A stretch of 64,000 bases of DNA. It comes from Calliopsis andreniformis. Taxonomy: Eukaryota > Arthropoda > Insecta > Hymenoptera > Andrenidae. Each line of letters opens with the position of its first letter. The first letter of the stretch is position 1. Position numbers and translations under genes: made by a program. Location: assembly GCF_051401765.1 (NCBI RefSeq), contig NC_135071.1:16532961-16596960 (forward strand), written 5' to 3'. Positions 23,701 to 36,500 of this stretch are shown in pieces. The notes under the pieces were generated by a model, which saw only the letters and a list, made by a program, of their open reading frames with translations, searched no databases and had not been told where the DNA came from.

Positions 23701-26700
23701 ATCGAGAAGGTGGGCGTCGAGCGTTCCGAGCCAGGAAGAGCGAAAAAGAGTTGCCGTGGCTGGGAGAGAGTAGGGGGCAGGGGGGAGGGGTGGACGGTGT
23801 GGGCCTGAGAAAGGAGGCAGCATCCACGAGCAGTGAGCGGCAATAAAGGGCTCGTTTCAGCGCCGCTCTGTGTCGGGGGCATTATATTGTGGCCCAATGG
23901 CGATAGACCAACCGAGGCGTACAATGTGAACGGTACCAGGGGCAAGAATATGTCCAAACAGCGTGGATATTAATGGGAACACGCGCTCTTTTCACTGTGG
24001 ATGCACGGGATCTGTGGGATAACGGTAGGAATTCCGTTCACGGGCAAGCCTGGAACAAAGGAAGCTCGATTCCCTCGTAATTAGGTGCATCGATGAGCCT
24101 TGGAACCTTCGGCGTTATCATACTTCAGGGGGGGGATGGGGAACTCCGCGAGCGGGGAATTTAATTAAGATACCAACCTGCGCGAGGATGGTAAAGGGAA
24201 CTGAACTCTTAGATTCAAAGTTAGATCTCGAGGGACTTGGAATCCTACACGTGCGGGGAGGAAGAACCTACAAATTGTAATATGCACTCTACAACTCTGT
24301 AAGGTAAATGTCTCAATACTTGGACGCTTGATATCAAATGTCTCAATAAGTAGACAATATTTTTAAGTGAGAAACCAATGGATCGATAAGTTAGGGTTCC
24401 TACAGCATCAAAAATAAGTTGTATGAAATTTCCCTTAATTGTTCGAGAGTCTAGCGTCCACTATGGTGGTTGTTTCTGTACGGTTGGGCAGGTAGCGCAC
24501 ATCCGTCCCAGGCGATCAGCCTGACGTGTATGCACGCGTGGTTCACTCTCGAGACCGGGGCTCGGGGCGTCGTAAGAAGAGCGAAACCGTTTAATTTCTT
24601 CCCCCGAGGTCCTCGCCGCGTCTGCCTGGCAATTAGAATGAACCGGAGACCGGAAGCTACACGCGGCCGTGCAACGCTCTCATGCGTGTCGCTGGTAGGC
24701 GCGCGAGCGATCATCGTCCGCCTCACCTATGCGATGTAATTCAATTTCGTTATTTCGGCGCTGCTCCGATCCGCTCTGAGGCCTTTATCCGACGATCTGC
24801 CGCGGCTGAGACGCTTTCCCCCGGATGCGGAAGCGATAAACGTCGTCGTAGAGGTTGTTTGTATGGATATTTCACTGGAGTCCCGCGTTAATGAGAGAGT
24901 GTCGCGTGAGGCGATGAGTGAGCAGACGACCCTTCTGACAAGGGGACTTTGGTGCTCGAGGAATTCTGATTTTTTGGGAATTTTGTGAAGGTTTTAAAAG
25001 GTGATTCCTGATTTTTAGGTTTTTAAAGATTCAAGCTTTCGAGTATTCGAACTTTAGGTACTAATTTTTAATTAGATATTCAAATATTTGCATTTTTAAA
25101 TATTCAAATTTTCAAATATTCAAATTTTCAAATTTTCAAATATTCAAATTTTCAAATATTCAAATTTTCAAATTTTCAAATATTAGTATTTTCTAAAACC
25201 CAAATTCAAAAATTTCCAGCTATTCTAACATTCAGACTTTCCACACCCAAACCTAGTAAAACTGTCTATAACAAAGCACCTCTCTATCCAACCTCCCCAT
25301 TTGAATAAATCGAGCATCCTACAGGTGTTATTCCGCCAAAACCGATTACAATATTCTAGCCTCATCTCGTGGCCCACCTGTCTGACCCAATAAAGTATCA
25401 TCAGGTGGACCTACTCCAGAGCTATATACATACATACATACATCAGTCAGAGTATTCTAAGAACGCCTATATCTGAAGCTTACACCTGGACTCGAAAATC
25501 TCCACATAGGAGAACTAAAACCCTATCAGAAGCCTATCATCAATAATTCTCCATTAGGTACGTTTCTAATAAACCCGATACTTCCTCTGCTACTAGAATA
25601 CCACAATCTACACAGGACCCAAGTGGTCTCAAGAAAGTCTGATGTCCTCGTAGCTTCCTCGAGGTGGCATCGAATAGAGCAGAGGACTCGAGCGAGGCCT
25701 GTGTATGCATAGGATGCGTCCGTATCCTCGTCCACAGAGGGTTTCGTGTTACAGTGGTGGAAGCTAGGTGCTACGGTTACACAGGAAGGAAACACTAGTG
25801 CCTCCGCCTGGTTCTCTTTCCTCTCCTCCCGCCGCGCTCGCTATGACACAACGGAGCCGCGCACACTTTGTCTCCTGGCCTGCACGTGGACACGTTGCGG
25901 TAACGAGGCAGGAACAGGGTGAAAACGGGTCGGGAACTGAGGCAAGAGCAGCTGGACTGTCGATAGAATGCGGGTAACGGGCGTCTCGATTCGCGATGGG
26001 AAGATGGACACCTAGCTTCGACTACTGTGTCAGTGGTCCACTTGGGAAGCTTACAGTGAAACTATGTTTGACTCTGGAATACGCATACGTTGATGAGGAT
26101 GAAGCTGAAGCTCAATCCATTCACAGTCGTATTTCTACATTTTAGTACAAACAGTGAGGATATTTCGATAGCCTCCTAGTAGCAAAACGGAAGTGTCTTC
26201 CTTCTCACGCAAGAACCCTAGAAACTTCGATGCACTCCATACCTACTTCCACGTGACTCTCAGGCTTTAATATCCTCGATGAACCCCAGAGACAAACGAG
26301 ATCCCCCAGGGACGACAGAAGGTAGAGGTTAACCAGAGCTTCCAGCGAGCAGAAAAAAAGACAATATTTGTCCGCAGAAAAGCCAGCACAGGAAGAGGCC
26401 CCTGAGGAAGGGGACCGATCTCTGTCCCGCGGAGGTTTAGACTATCGAAACCATAAGAAGAGCCGGAGGAAAAGAGGTAGAGGTCGCAGGAAGAGGCAAG
26501 AGGAGGTTACGTTTCTGGTGAGTGTCGTGCCACAGGGACCGGAAGTGGCTTCTCGACTGGTTCGGACCTGATGCATGGCATCGGGGCCCACGACACCCAG
26601 CTGGACTGCACATGCCCGACCATCTAAAACCTTCCCCGTATTTAGAGGCGTACAGAGAGGACGACTAATTTTAAAATCATCCTCCTTCCTTCTTCCTCCT

Positions 26701-29700
26701 CCTACTTCTTTTTTTCCCTTCCCTTGTTTTTATTTAGAGAGGCTGCCGAGGCGCGTGCGAGAGCCACGCACTCGTGACGGGCGACTGATAGCGGCTAATA
26801 CGGAGATACGAGCCTATCTCTGGGAGGCTTAATAGGGAGGTGGGCGCTTTAAGGGAAGCGAGGGAGACGGTTACTTACCGGCTGAGTGGTGTGTCGTGTT
26901 GTCTGCGTCGTGATAAGCCTCCACTATCAGCGAGAATGTGCCCTGGGAACAGAAGAAAGGTTGGTGAACTTCGATTCTTGGTTAGGCTTAATTAAATCGA
27001 GTACTATCATTACAAGGTTACCACACTGTAGAAACTTCTCAGTAGTAGCTGTGCAAAAACAGTCCGAAAAATACAGCAGAATTATAATACAATTATTTTT
27101 CCTTAAATAACAATTTCAAGCTATAATGAATACAGCAAATCGAGCTTATATCGAGGGAGCAGTGGCCAGTTTCGGCGCGAAAAGCTCACGGCAGCTGCGC
27201 GTGCCGTCGCGTATCGCAATTAACAATAAATTAAGCGTCCTGAGGCGGGGCGTCACGGGCGCACCTGCCACGCGCATTAGAAGGGTGCGTGTCCCGTGGA
27301 AGCGTGCCTAAAAAGCCAGTAGGATGCGTGCTCGGGTCACGTGTTGCTAGATAGGGCGCGAACAGGAATCGCGGGCGACCCTCGTCGAGTTAACCCCGCT
27401 GGAATTGGCGTGGAAAGCCTCGAGGGAGGCAGCCCCCTCCTAAAGGGGGTTAACTTTTATATAACCGACCGCACCGGATACAAATCATACGCGTCGTCGT
27501 TTTCCTCGTCATCCCCCCCTCCCTCCAGCTCGGCACGTGCTCGAGCGGTTAATTATACGCGAAAATAAATAATCGATCGACAGGCCGCGACCGTTTAAAC
27601 GCAGCGTCGCCGTCGTTTCCCGGGGAAACCTGTTATAACTGTTTGCATTATCTATTATGGATACACGTATGCAGAACGGGCTGGCACACACGCGACCGAT
27701 ATTGTGTAACACAAATGTGTGGCTGTCTTGCGCCGCGCAACGATCTATTAATTCCTTCTGCTCGGCTATTACCGCCGGCCGAATTAACAATGTATGACTC
27801 TTAATTGAGCGATCGGTGACTGCGATACGGCTCCGATTAATTACAGCCAATGCGAGGGGAATTTGGAGAACTAGGTGGACGCAGAGTTTCTAGCACGCGT
27901 GATACATTTCACGTGGGAGGAGGATCGCGATTGCGTTGAGCTGGGAGAGTCGAGGGTATCCGTTGCGTTCGGAGCGACACGAACGCGCTGCTCTACATCT
28001 TTTTATAGTACATTTTGATCATGGACCGATGATATTTTTATGGATATGTGTTCTTTGAGGCGTCAGCTGAAACGCTAGAAGACTATCAACTCAATATCTA
28101 ACAAGAGTCCTCAGCTATTCTGTATATAAGAAGCAGAAAAGAAGGAAACCTATACGAATGCGCAGTGTACCCTCGTCCTCTCAGCGTTATCCTAGGAATA
28201 CTGTTATTTCTATATATATATATACTCTTCCTCGTGATGTCACCTAACGTTACTCAACCCTCCTCCTCAGTCACACTACTACACAGTGCACTAACGCGAA
28301 GAGGAAGCCACTCGAAGAGAATCCTTCCACTGTTTCCTAAAATCTTCCTCCACGATTCTGCATTTCCTCTCAGTCGCGAAGGTAACAATAGACCAGCGTC
28401 TACCTCAGGTTCTCGGAATCTTCGGTAGGCGCGGCGATCCAAGGAAAAGGCGACCGAACAGACATCGGCGTCGATCGATTCGCGGCGTCTACGTGGAAAA
28501 CAGGCGCGAAAGGCCTGTCGGTGGGCGTCGAATCGCTCGCGCGACCATAAATCCAAGCAACCGAGAGTGCTCCCTTATGGAGGAGCGGGCGGTCGGCCCA
28601 CGCCGCGGCGACACACGCATCGTGCACGCTCGTCGAGCGGCGTATTATTGTGTAATAAGTACGTGCCGTACACGCGGTGCCCGCGTACGTGTGCACGCAG
28701 TGATAATGCTCGGCGTTTAATTATTAACGTCACACGCACGCACACAGGCGAGCTGGGCACACCGTCCCGCGTACCTGACGCGCAGAGGAGACGGAGAGAA
28801 AGAGAGAGGAGCCGCGGCTGGTATTACACACGACCTCGTTAGTCGTTGCCTGCACGGTGAATAATAAATGTTTATATCCGGCCTTCTCTTGTCATCGTTG
28901 CCCGCTCCTGCCCGCGTAAACGAGCCGCGGACGTGTCGCGACACCGCTGGGAAACGGTTTCATTATTAAAAACCAACCCCCTCTGCCGCGGACGCCCCCC
29001 AACGATGCAAATACTCAGCGACTCGCGTGAGAAATCAGTCTCGCGTGGTCACTGGTTGCAAGGTCCCGACAGGTCAATCTTGTTACTTGTATCGGCTGCG
29101 CCATTTCACCTAGTTTTTTTTTTTTGTTGGGATTAATTATTAAGCTCTAGATATCGCGGAGATCGCGATGGTAATTGTTGAGCCTTCGCGGAGGGACTTT
29201 GGAGTTCGGTTGGGATAGGTGTTCTGAGAGTCTGTGGAGGTAAAAAATCTTAACAATGCCCTGTTCACGGTGAGAGATAGAAGCTTGTAGGAGGATCGAC
29301 CGTTCTCGCGATCCCAGACCGCGATCCACAGAAAAAAGGAAACCCTCGAGGACTCATCCCCCCTGAGATATCCCGTGGAACCGGCGCAGGGCAATTTGTC
29401 TCGGCAGAAAGAACGAAAAGGGGGGACCACGTCGCCAGGTATGTCACATGCGTGTACACGTTAGAAAGTTCCAGCGAGATTCCGCGGTCCCGAGATTCTG
29501 TGGCTTCGGAGGGGGGTCGTTTGTCCACGGAGGAGAACGAGGTAAGTAGAAAAACGAGCGGAAAGGGCGCAAAGTGTAAGGTTGGGGAGGAGAGACTATG
29601 GAGAGTGGCGACGTTTAGGATCGTCTATTTGTGTACTTTGGGGAGACGAGGTGAAATGTCTATAGGGTGACTCGGAATTGTAAGTAAAATTAAGGAAAAG

Positions 29701-30521
29701 GGTTTTTTCGGTTGAGAGATGTATAATCTTCATTCGGTAGAAGCTTGTTATCACATTTTTTCCACATTTACGAAAGATTACTACACTTTATGACTTCTTA
29801 CTTATAATGAATAAGAACTGAACCTCGCACTCTATTGACCCAGAAGGTTGAAATCAGTTTTTAAATAGGTTTCAAGCACTGTCCAAGAAATACAGGACAC
29901 TACAAGACAAGCTAATATCTAGAAGACAGCGCTCTAAAAATGGAACAAATTAAAAAACAGTGGGACTGTATTTTAAATTACTCAATCCACTCCACCTCTT
30001 ATATTCCTCTGTCACTAAACTCTAACCAAGACTATCTTCCCTGAGAACTCGCTACTCGTTCCACTAACTACTCTCTAGAGTCCCCCAAACTCCTGCAACA
30101 AATCACAATATCATACACCCTACACCCCCTCCGCAATTACTCTCGATACTCCATAAAATCTGACTCGAGACAGCGATAATCGTGTTCTCAGGTGTACACA
30201 CGCACCCGAACAATAACGATCGATGGTGGAACCCGCTCCGTTTGTGTACCTTCCACGAAGCCCGCCCTTTTCTCTCGCGGCAAGGACGAAAGCGAGTCGC
30301 GGAGGCCAGAAAGAACGAGGGTCCCGGGTCCGGAGGCTCGGGGGAGGAAATAAATTGTCTCCTGGACAAATGCCACCGTGATCGGCCGCTAATTTATTAC
30401 GGGGATCGGAATTAAGCCGACAAAAAGCTGAAAAAGCCCCGCGTAGGCATCCCGTAGAACAATGTGTTGGGTGTGTTCTCTCGGTGGCCGGTTAGCAGTT
30501 CTGCCACGACCACGACACCGA

Positions 30522-30592
<71 letters not shown>

Positions 30593-33500
30593 CAGCGGCA
30601 CAAAGGGCAGGAGGGAAGAGGAGGAGGTTATCGGTGAATGAACAGGGAAGAGAAAGAGAGTCAGAGGACCGGTGTTTCCAGGGACAGAGGGGAGGGAGAA
30701 GGAAGGAAAAAGACGTAGGAAAAAACGGCGCCGTAAGGTAACCGAGAGCGAGAGAAAGAAAGGGAAGGTAAAAAGGGGGGGGCTAGAGGGGGACCGGAGG
30801 ATCGTGAAAGAGAGACGAACCGAAAGGAGGAACCTGGGACGACGAAAAGGAGGAGAATAGAGAGGCTCGTTGCGCGTTCGAGATACGGAGAAACGAGGAT
30901 AGGACGGGGGCGCGAGTGAGAGAGCAGAGTCGAAGGAACCAGTCGAAGAGAGAAGGAGACAGGCCTCGCTCACTCGGCAGTCGGTTCCCACGGCTGCGCA
31001 GCATACCTCCACCTTCTCTCGCCTCTCTCTCTCCTCCACGCTCGTCGCCTCTTTCCCGACTGCTGCTCCTCTCTTTCGCCTCTCGCTCTCCTGCTCGCCA
31101 GCCGTCGTCGCGCCTCGTACTCCCGCCGACTCTTTTCCAACTCTCGCGATCTCTCTCCCTCGCTCTAGGGCTCTCTCTCTCTTTTTCTCTCGCTCTCTCT
31201 CCTCGTCCCTCTATCCCGTGGACTATCTCTAAGCCGCTTCTTTCTCTATTCCAACCCGCTCCGCGGAACACGGCGAAACCTCCTCCCCCGCGATCGTTCG
31301 ATAGTCGGGGGTCCCTTCTTTCCTGCGCTCGTTTCGCCACCGTTGCAAGGGCCCCTGCGATACAGCGCGGCGCGTACCTACAATGCACGGTATTAATCAT
31401 CGCGGAAAACGGGCCGAAAGGAGAAACAGGTAGCCGTGCTCTGCCTCGACGTGAATAGACGCGAACGGGTTGCACTTGTGGCTTTTCGGCGCGGCGCGGG
31501 ACCAGGCATTCGCGAGGAGACGGTTGTGTAATGGGAATTGGTGGAGGAAAGAGGTGAGGAAGTACACAGACACAGGTAATCTGGAGATCTGATTGTTATG
31601 CACAGCTGAATGATTAAAATACTTGAATAATTGGAACGGGTACTCGGGTAATTGAAATACTTGAATAATTGAAACGGGTACTTGGATAATTGAATCTTTG
31701 AAATACTGGACTATTTGAATTTTCAAAATACTGGAATATCTCAATTCTTTCAATTCTAAAACCGTAAACATGGAAACCTTGAGATATCTGAAAGTTTCAG
31801 AATTCAGATGTTGAAAATCTGAAAATGGTTGAATTTGAATATTTGAACATTTGAATACCAAGTACTTGCAAAAGCGAGTCCAGTACGATTCGACGTACCC
31901 GAGACAGATTGTGAGAAGCTGGTGATTCACCATGGAAAAAGGAAGGAAAAGGAGTTTTCGCCGCGTCCTGGGAAAACGCGTCGGAGATCTTTCTAACCGG
32001 TTCCATGTGGTCACGTGATCGAAGGGGGGTAACGCGAAATTGTTTGGACGAGGAGTCGAGCCCTATTCGAAGTGGCTTAACCGCCTCGATGATCTGATAC
32101 GCAAGGAGGGTTAATTGGACAGGCGTTGGTTTAAACGGAGGTCGTAAAAGGGACGTGTAATAAAATTCGAGCAGCATCATGGAAAGGCGGTCGTGGTGCT
32201 TCTATTTTTAACCATTCACGCTTTAACGTGGACGAGCCGCGGTCCCGCGCTCGCCGAGCGTGGCATTTCCGCATGGAGAAATTTTCGTGGCCTCCATTCC
32301 CCGTCGAAAGGAGGAAGAGGAAACCGAGGATGACGAGCGACGACATCATCGCCCTGGGGCATGTGAAAAGCGCGTCACACCCACGAACTCTGCTTTTCCA
32401 AAGCTTTTATGCATCGTTTCAGGCACACGCGTCTGCGCCGTGACGAGCAAATTGCGGCAAACCTCGATGACTCTTTAACCGATACGCATTGGTTTTGCTA
32501 ATTTAAATACAAATATTTGAAGAATTATTTCGAAGAATGTTTTACTTCATTTCTTAGCTATTTGTCAAGAAGAGGCACAGGGTTTTTTCTATTTAAAACT
32601 GCTACTTATTATTTTAAAAAAATTGTATTCATACTATCTCGCATAGTAGACTTCTATTTTCATTTGAAATAAAATTTGCTCAGCTCTGTTGCGTGAATTT
32701 CCCTCCCCCATGTCCAGCTCGGTTGGCTGAACGAGCGCGTTTAATCGCGACTCGTTACACCGGATTATTACACCAACCGAATAATTTTATTCGTTCCTTT
32801 CCTCGTTTCGAGTAATGCGAACAAAAGTCACGCTTTCACAGTCCCTCTTTAACGCCACGACCATCGCGCTCGCGGTTCTTTTATTAATGGATATTTCCAG
32901 CGATATTACCCGTTCCCCGAGTTTCTATTTCCCGCACAATCGCCCCGATTACTCGGGAGTCCCCCGATCGATTCGATCGGTCGACGAAACTGCCCAGGGA
33001 ATCGCCGCGAAATGCAAACATCACCGCGGTTACTCGACGCCGAAGGAAAGAAAAAGAGGCAGAAAGGGGGAAAAAAAAAACTCTCGAGCGCAAAAAGCGA
33101 GACGTGTTAGACCAGATATAACCAAGATACAATCTTTCCCAAGAAAGACGACGAAGAAACCAGTGTCTGTGTATCGAGTCGAAAAAGAAGAGGAAAAAAT
33201 TCAATACCAACGCAAAAACTCTTCTCACTTATAAACATCGGCCTCTACCTCTTCTTTCGTGGCTAGCTTCACCGAAGGTGATGAGAGACGAAACCAGGGA
33301 CCACGGAATATCCACTGTACAGTTTGAAATTAAGAAATGGAAGAAGAAAAACGAAACTGAATTGAAACTTTAAATCAATTTTTAATATAGAACTCATATT
33401 AAGATTATCTCAAGAATAAGGTCACTGAAGATTATTCTAAATCCCAGAAAATCACGCAAAAGACTTCCTATTAAAGAACAATGTCAAATTGCATCTTGCA

Positions 33501-36500
33501 ACTGCATCACTGTATCTATGAAACAATTTCACAGAAAGATGACAGAATTTTTTAAAAATTACAGATCTTCCTCCACGATTTTTTGCTACCCATAATTAGA
33601 ACCTCAAAAATGTTCTTCGCACACTGTAAACTCTTAAGTGGATCCTGAGTCTACAACGAGAGGACACTATACACTCCACCTAACTTACTCAGCTTATAGG
33701 CGTAGCAAAAAAGTCTAGCATAGAAAAAGCTTAAACAGGCGGAAAAACGGTGCCGAAAAACGATGGCCAGTTCCACTTGAGCAGCGCCCACGTTCCATGG
33801 TACATGTTAATAAGCTTCGACAGCGGGAACGCCATCAGCTGATGGTGTACCTGCTGCACGATGACCACGTGTCGCGGCCCCAGGGTGGGGCAGATCCACT
33901 CCCTGGTTTATGTATCTCCCGCGGCTCGCCGCGACGAGGTTAGACCCACATTATGCCACTCTCTCTTTCTTCCTGCGGCATTACCACGCGCGCAAAAAGT
34001 CGCCCCCAGGGCAGAAACCCATTTCGCCATTATCGCCGAGGCGGAGGCGCTTTCAGCGTCCCGAGAGAAGTCGATCATCCCGGGAGATGAGCGTTAAATG
34101 GAGGAGGCGAGGCGACTTCTTCATCCAAAGGCGTGCACAACTTATTCTACTCGAGGGAGGCACTTCCGCGAGAAAACACTTTCGCGAGATTCAGTCGTAT
34201 GGTTGGTTTGCCAGAAGAGCGAGAGAAGAAAGGGAAACAGCTGAGCAAAGGATGTTCTTGGGAAACTCTCTTTCAACTTTTTATGAGGGAATTAGTAATT
34301 GGTCAATTTTTAAGTGAGGTAGAATCTTTTTAATCAGGTAACAAGTAACAAGCTTTTGGAGTTAAGGTAGATTAGAATGTATATAATTGAAATTGTTTCA
34401 AGAATTATAGATTGAATATTGCAAACTTCACTACACAATACCTTCCTGCAGCAAAAATGTATCAGTCGAGAAAACAACGATCCTTATTTCTTTACGAGAC
34501 AAAAACTTTCTCAATTTTGCTCTCCTTTTTCGATCCTTGCAGACACCTCGAAGTCGACGCATCCTCCTTAGAATCCGTGTTACGCAGGTCTAATCCGACG
34601 TCAGTTTAGTACCTGCTTGTAGACAAGTTAGCGCGCGTTTGTAATCGTAACGAGACGCAACGCTCTAATTGGTCGGTCGCTAATTAGATTTTGACGGTTA
34701 ATTAGCCGGCTCTCCCACGATCGGGACAATAGCACGCGAGGGACGCGTGGCGCCATCTGGGACGCGCTTTTCCGTTTCGCGTCTCGGTCTGACATCGCGA
34801 TCGAAAACAAAAGAGATCTAGGTGCGTGCACCGTTGACGGGTCCCCGGGGGCGGTGTGGCTAGAGAAAGGAAGGAAGTGACGAAGGTGGAAAAGAGGTCG
34901 ATCGCGGGTGGTTCTAAAGATACGCTGCCGCGGCCTGAAATCTCGAAGCTCGCCTGCGGCAATAAGTATCGCGGCTACCGAGAAGCTTCCTCGTTTGATC
35001 TCGGGTCGAGACAGAGGATCGAGTGGAAGTAGAAACAGAGAAATCAGTCTGCCACCGCGGGAATCACTGGCTGCTGTCAAAAATCAACGATTTTTATTAC
35101 TTTCAAAGGGGAGGCGAATTGTGGACGTGTACTGGGTGTTCCATTTCAATTAGAAGCTAAAGCTACAGATGAAGAAAGTTATTCCTCTCTGTAGAAGCTT
35201 CTCAAAAATTCAGAGCTTCCCTAATTTTTATTTATTTGAACTAACGAACAGAGATCTTTTATATGTATACATGAAACAACGAAACAAAAAGTACATGTAG
35301 ATTACTAGAGTGAGACAAAGCATTGTATAAACTAAACAAAGAAAAATAAAAGATACTTTATGCTATTATTTAGGTATCCTTATTCATCCCTATTATCTTA
35401 CTAAGAAATGATAATCACTGTCGTTTCTAGTTTGAAGTTTGGTCGACGACTGGACCCAGCAACGATGTCCGATCCCGACTCCCTAATTCCACTTGCACTA
35501 TTTCTTCGAATATTTCATTAAAATATGAACTAAAAACCGAGACACCCTATACATGGTCGAGCTCGAAACTTTCACCGAATCCTCCCGATCCGCGGGTCGA
35601 TTAAAAAAACCGACGGTATTCCGGGCATCGGGCAGGCTCGCGTAGCGGCGGTCAGCCAGCGTCCTCCTCGCTCGGTCTCTCTCGTTCCCTCGGTTCCTCC
35701 GCATCTAAGACGTAATTTATGCTAAACGTTTCGCGTCGTGGAAGCCGCGCGCATATCGCCCCGGTACACCCGACTCAGCCATTCATCCGACGCCCTTCTC
35801 CCGCTCGTCCTCCTTCGTCTCGGACGCGAATCACGCAGCCTTTTCGGTCGTGGGACCACGATCATCCGTCTCTCTCCGACTCGGTCCCACCTTTCTCTCT
35901 GTCGCGCTTCCTCCCCACCTTCCCACCTCGTGTGTGCCACCTTTATGGGCCCCCTCCACACCCCCGGGCCCCCCGTCCCGTCGCGTCGCTGTCCCTAACG
36001 CCTTTTCATTCCATCTTTCCCCTTCTTTCTTCCGCGCCGATCTCGGCGTACTCTCGTCGGTACCCACGATCCTCTGGCAGGAGCGTAGGAGACAGGAAGG
36101 ATAAGGATGAAAGGAACTTTTTGAATGATCCGCTCGGCGAGGGTGAAAGGACAATGGGGGAGTTAAGGCGAGGGAGACAGGGAGGGTGCTGATGATAAAA
36201 GTTTGTGGATACTGAGTTTGGAGGTGATTGGTGGTAATTGAGCGGTAATTGTGGAGTTGTGGTGCTCGTAGTTTCAGTGCTGAGTATTTGATTGTGGTAT
36301 AATTAGGTGGGAGGGGAATATTAGATGGCAGAGTTTGGATTCGGATGGTAGAGAGTTTGAATGTTTAAATATTAGGGTATTTGAAAATTCGAATATTCGA
36401 AAGTGAGAATATTTTGAAATTTAAGTATTTTGAAATGTTTGAAAATTTGAATACCTGAATATCTAAATATTTGAAAATAATTGAGTATCCAGCAATATTC

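Larger units (their letters stand above)
18266..26878 (-). other. Dl: Delta intron 3
   Basis: An 8.6-kb intron between exons 3 and 4. It contains GA-rich runs near 18800-18860, MITE copy A (22225-22466), ATTTGAA-type repeats (about 21143-21277, 23212-23440, 25020-25235), a short TACA repeat (25427-25443) and several CpG-rich patches (for example 22660-23100). No extra exon or RNA gene is supported. Confidence 0.85.

Noticed and set aside
30389..31475. Antisense open frames of 216 and 230 residues
   Set aside because: They translate the GA/CT tracts into Ser/Leu/Arg-rich low-complexity peptides in several overlapping frames; no domain or splice signals.
35144..35553. Possible second mariner-like element (GGGTGTTCC and GACACCCTATA)
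   Set aside because: The ends match weakly over about 12 bp and no interior similarity supports an element.
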